5,570 nucleotides of DNA from NCBI GenBank assembly GCA_946186215.1, contig CAMHMM010000140.1, positions 1 to 5,570 on the forward strand, given 5' to 3'. Numbering within the stretch: the first letter of the stretch is position 1; every line of letters starts with the position of its first letter. Shown in pieces: positions 5,235-5,570 of the stretch. The position numbers were made by a program, and so were the translations under genes. Origin of the DNA: an uncultured Ruminococcus sp. Lineage in GTDB: Bacteria; Bacillota; Clostridia; Oscillospirales; Ruminococcaceae. Under the pieces are notes generated by a model, which saw nothing but the letters and a program-made list of their open reading frames with translations, was not told where the DNA came from and searched no databases.

Positions 5235-5570
5235 TCAGTCTATGAGACCGAGCTTTTTCTTGAGAGCTTCCTGCAGAGTCTGAGAAAGATTGATGTCCGC
5301 TTCGGTGGCCATATTTTTGAGCCATGCAGGCATAGTTACAGCGCAAGTGACGGATTTACTGCTTGTCTGCTTACGATATTTGATAGTATCGGCATAAATA
5401 AGCGTGACGATCTGGTCAGGAGCGTGTTCTACCTTGTCGATTGGTGTAGCTTCAGGTATGGGAATCTTTTTGTCTTCCATAGCTACGAGCATGAGAGGCA
5501 GGGCATCACCGGCCATATAAACACAGTCGGCAAGGTCATCGCCTTGAGAGTAACAGCCGTTTATATCGGG
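5235..5570 (-). CDS. hicB: HicB-family antitoxin, C-terminal 111 residues (start beyond window)
   Basis: The frame is open to the window edge and its start is missing. The visible protein begins in the conserved HicB core, PDINGCYSQGDDLADC, which matches the family pattern P-D-x-x-G-x-x-(T/S)-x-G-D-(D/T), followed by VYMAGDALPLML and a helix. The last about 45 residues (VTCAVTMPAWLKNMATEADI and SQTLQEALKKKLGL) form a ribbon-helix-helix-like DNA-binding end with the S-x-x-L-Q-E-A-L-x-x-x-L-G motif. HicB neutralises the HicA mRNA-cleaving toxin and represses the operon. hicA usually sits directly beside it; none lies downstream here, so it would be to the right of the window. Full length is expected at about 130-140 residues. 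An internal ATG at 5516 is not the real start because the core motif lies upstream of it. Confidence 0.88.
   Translation of the reverse strand, partial: PDINGCYSQGDDLADCVYMAGDALPLMLVAMEDKKIPIPEATPIDKVEHAPDQIVTLIYADTIKYRKQTSSKSVTCAVTMPAWLKNMATEADINLSQTLQEALKKKLGLID

Overview
The window looks like a chromosomal segment of a low-to-medium GC Gram-positive anaerobe. Evidence: near-consensus sigma-A promoters, strong AGGAGG-type ribosome binding sites, short gaps, and an OmpR-type two-component system with a small sensor kinase. The overall style, including a decayed toxin-like element and a HicB gene, resembles Ruminococcus/Oscillospiraceae (Clostridia). That placement is an impression from gene content and codon use, not a computed result.

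Left end (1-700). No intact gene lies fully inside this part. A minus-strand gene starts at 38 and leaves the window. Just upstream of it, on the same strand, 44-341 is a decayed coding stretch: a protein-like sequence recoverable only by changing frame three times and crossing one TAG. It resembles a C-terminal toxin-like domain known from phage and polymorphic-toxin proteins, so the gene at the edge may have been its partner. A strong minus-strand promoter (363-391) points into it. Further right are two copies of a roughly 70-base direct repeat, then a perfect TTGACA-17-TATAAT promoter with an imperfect palindrome in its spacer.

Plus-strand unit (701-1995). A TetR-family regulator is followed 12 bases later by a six-helix DUF998-like membrane protein. 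The membrane gene is split by a -1 frame change at a run of six T. This is either a recent mutation, a sequencing error, or a slippage site, since the run forms a canonical T TTT TTG heptamer.

Minus-strand operon (4918 down to 2005). Gene order is DUF3592-like membrane protein, OmpR/PhoB response regulator, sensor histidine kinase, and a small polytopic membrane protein of unknown function. Spacings are 16 bases, a 14-base overlap, and 53 bases. An extended -10 promoter sits at 4955-4983, with 9-bp direct repeats spaced 20 bp just upstream of the -35, which are candidate sites for autoregulation by the response regulator. This operon converges on the TetR/DUF998 unit, with only 9 bases between the stop codons.

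Right end (5013-5570). The minus strand carries the C-terminal 111 residues of a HicB-type antitoxin, whose start and probable HicA toxin lie beyond the window. About 110 bases after its stop is a modest hairpin plus U-tract. The gap between hicB and the two-component operon also holds a 73-codon open stretch that may be the remains of another gene. No CRISPR array, tRNA, rRNA, insertion sequence or complete novel system was seen.
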